5,939 nucleotides of DNA from Clostridiales bacterium (GTDB lineage Bacteria > Bacillota > Clostridia > WRLR01). Positions 4,600-5,939 of this stretch are shown here, one piece after another. Where the stretch lies: NCBI GenBank assembly GCA_031287655.1, contig JAITSR010000287.1:1-5939 (forward strand), written 5' to 3'. Each line of letters begins with the position of its first letter. Position 1 is the first letter of the stretch. The notes under the pieces are model-generated. The model saw only the letters and a list, made by a program, of their open reading frames with translations. It did not search any database and was not told where the DNA came from. A program made the translations under genes and the position numbers.

Positions 4600-5939
4600 A
4601 TGCAGATGAGCTTATTAGGAAAACGGAACCTGCGAAAGAGAAAAAACGCGCGCGGCAGATCGACGGATAAGGCTGACGGGGCGGCTAACGCGTCCGCGCC
4701 GCTGACGCCCTCCGCTCGGGGGCAGGCCGCCCGTGTACATGTCACACGGGTACGCTCCGCTCGGGGGCAGGCCGCACGGGCGTCCATCGCCCGGGCAATC
4801 GCACTTGCGCTTGTATGTGTACTGACGCTCGCGCTGTTCGGCGCGGCAACCGGATGCGCGGCAAATGTCGGCGGAGCTTTCAGCCCACCGGCAATCGCCG
4901 CGGCGGGTAACGGCATAAATGCCGTGGCGAACGCGATGGCGGACGGTGACATGGCGCTGCCTGCCATCACGACACAATCCAATGTGTCAGAGTCTGTGTC
5001 ACAAACCGTGTCACTATCTGCGCCGCGATATGTGTCACTGTCCGCATCACAACATGTGTCAAATTCTGTGTCGCCATATGTGTCGCAGACACAAGCGCTG
5101 TCGCCGGTTCCAACGACAGCGCCGTCATCTTCGCCGTCATCTTCGATGTCACCGTCGCCGACTGCGACATCGACCCCGTTCCGCCGCACGCCAAGGCCGA
5201 GCGGCGCGATCAGAAGCCGGGACCGCGGCGATGGAGCCGCCGCCGCAGCCACCGCGGAACTCACCGCCGCCGCCGCTGCGGAGACTGCCACAACTACAAC
5301 AGCCGTCATGGAGCCTGTCACATCGGCCACACCCGGCGCCGCGACCGAGCCTGCCACAACCACGGAGCCCGCCGCGACCGCCACGCCCGGCGCGACGAGC
5401 GTTTCCGGAGATTCAGGCAAAGCGGACCCCAAAAAACCGATGATCGCGCTGACCTTTGACGACGGCCCGAGCAAATACACGGCCAAAGTTTTGGACGCGC
5501 TGAACAAAAGCGGGGGACGGGCTACGTTCTGCATGGTCGGAAACCGGATCGGCGACAACGCGAAAACCGCGAAGCTCGTTGCGGAACAGGGTTCCGAGGT
5601 GATCGGCCACTCGTGGGATCACAAGCAGCTGACCAAGCTCTCGGCGGCCGCGATCAAGGCGGAGCTTGTCAAAACGAACGACGCGATCGAAGCGGCGACG
5701 GGCAGCCGTTCCAAGCTGTACCGGCCGCCCTACGGCTCCGTGAACGACAGCGTCAAAAAGATTTCAAAAGAACTTGGGCTCTCAATGATCAACTGGTCGG
5801 TCGACACGCTCGACTGGAAGTCAAGGAACGCCGACACCGTGTATAAAAACATCATGGCGGACGCAAAAGACGGCTCGATCGTGCTCTGCCACGACCTGTA
5901 CGAATCCACGCTAAAGGCGGTGGAGCGCGCGATCCCGGC
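4600..5939 (+). CDS. Membrane-anchored polysaccharide deacetylase (CE4/NodB), 3' end cut off
   Basis: There are 446 codons with no stop before the window ends. The start ATG has GGGGAGG (4585-4591) 8 nt upstream, and an in-frame TGA at 4570 limits extension. Order: a basic cytoplasmic tail (1-60) with a duplicated SARGQAAR; one membrane segment (about 62-82) ending ATGC (C86, lipobox-like); a tetrapeptide-repeat and Ser/Thr/Pro/Ala linker (about 90-275); and the NodB domain from about 278. All five CE4 motifs are present: TFDDGP (D287 base, D288 metal), HSWDH (H337, H341 metal), RPPYG (375-379), the DTLDW segment (402-406) and IVLCHD (H431). The family removes N- or O-acetyl groups from peptidoglycan or other polysaccharides; the long linker suggests it acts outside, across the wall. 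The exact substrate is unknown. It could be a lipoprotein or a type II membrane protein. Confidence 0.92.
   Translation, partial: MQMSLLGKRNLRKRKNARGRSTDKADGAANASAPLTPSARGQAARVHVTRVRSARGQAARASIARAIALALVCVLTLALFGAATGCAANVGGAFSPPAIAAAGNGINAVANAMADGDMALPAITTQSNVSESVSQTVSLSAPRYVSLSASQHVSNSVSPYVSQTQALSPVPTTAPSSSPSSSMSPSPTATSTPFRRTPRPSGAIRSRDRGDGAAAAATAELTAAAAAETATTTTAVMEPVTSATPGAATEPATTTEPAATATPGATSVSGDSGKADPKKPMIALTFDDGPSKYTAKVLDALNKSGGRATFCMVGNRIGDNAKTAKLVAEQGSEVIGHSWDHKQLTKLSAAAIKAELVKTNDAIEAATGSRSKLYRPPYGSVNDSVKKISKELGLSMINWSVDTLDWKSRNADTVYKNIMADAKDGSIVLCHDLYESTLKAVERAIP
4710..4775 (+). repeat. 45-bp in-frame duplication in the deacetylase gene
   Basis: A 21-bp sequence (ctccgctcgggggcaggccg plus c) occurs at 4710-4730 and again at 4755-4775. 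The 45-bp spacing keeps the frame and duplicates SARGQAAR (residues 38-45 and 53-60) in the basic cytoplasmic tail. The remaining bases of each 45-bp unit are only loosely alike, suggesting an old or partly diverged duplication. Confidence 0.75.
4978..5085 (+). repeat. Degenerate 12-bp tandem repeat coding for xxVS tetrapeptides
   Basis: Nine consecutive 12-bp units encode tetrapeptides, seven of them ending Val-Ser (GTG TCA or GTG TCG); Val occurs at residues 129, 133, 137, 145, 153, 157 and 161. Units four and six end AP and AS. The repeat forms the first part of the extracytoplasmic linker of the deacetylase, before a Ser/Pro-rich stretch and a Thr/Pro/Ala stretch with TPGA and TEPA repeated. 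Confidence 0.75.

Noticed and set aside
4443..5558. Long minus-strand open frame (371 codons) with Asp-Thr-rich repeats that resemble calcium-binding DxDxD repeats.
   Set aside because: It is the antisense of the deacetylase gene. The Asp-Thr pattern is just the complement of the GTG-TCA Val-Ser repeat, whereas the plus strand has a ribosome site and all five CE4 motifs.

Overview
The window looks like a chromosomal piece of a Gram-positive, Clostridia-type Firmicute. The reasons are strong GGAGG-type ribosome sites, consensus sigma-A-like promoters, a lipoprotein and S-layer (SLH-like) secretion style, a DUF6273-like protein, and a mixed base composition with GC-rich core genes beside AT-rich spacers. 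I cannot name the genus.

Layout. Positions 1-170 (minus) hold the N-terminus of a secreted protein that begins an SLH-like motif and runs off the left edge. Positions 415-1794 (minus) hold an intact, GC-rich alkaline phosphatase superfamily phosphodiesterase/nucleotide pyrophosphatase-like enzyme. Positions about 1820-3591 are visibly more AT-rich and hold two exported proteins on the minus strand: a lipoprotein with a DUF6273-like domain (2642-3442, with a near-consensus promoter) and, downstream of it, a von Willebrand factor A protein (1834-2568) that breaks off in the middle of its VWA domain and reads through a terminator-like hairpin. Exactly the same 20-bp sequence lies at both edges of this AT-rich segment (1800-1819 and 3592-3611). 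Positions 3633-4172 (minus) hold a complete GNAT acetyltransferase with its own promoter. A 427-bp gap rich in palindromes separates it from a divergently transcribed gene at 4600-5939 (plus, running off the right edge). That gene encodes a membrane-anchored CE4/NodB polysaccharide deacetylase with a repetitive Ser/Thr/Pro/Ala linker.

How the genes relate. Four of the six genes encode cell-surface or exported proteins (SLH-like, VWA, DUF6273-like lipoprotein, CE4 deacetylase), so the region leans towards the cell envelope. The lipoprotein and VWA genes may be co-transcribed. Nothing links the phosphodiesterase or the GNAT protein to a shared pathway. I see no convincing undescribed multi-gene system. 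The best leads are the repeat-bounded AT-rich segment with its broken VWA gene, the palindrome cluster, and the repeat-built linker of the deacetylase. There are no tRNA, rRNA or CRISPR features and no recognisable transposase.
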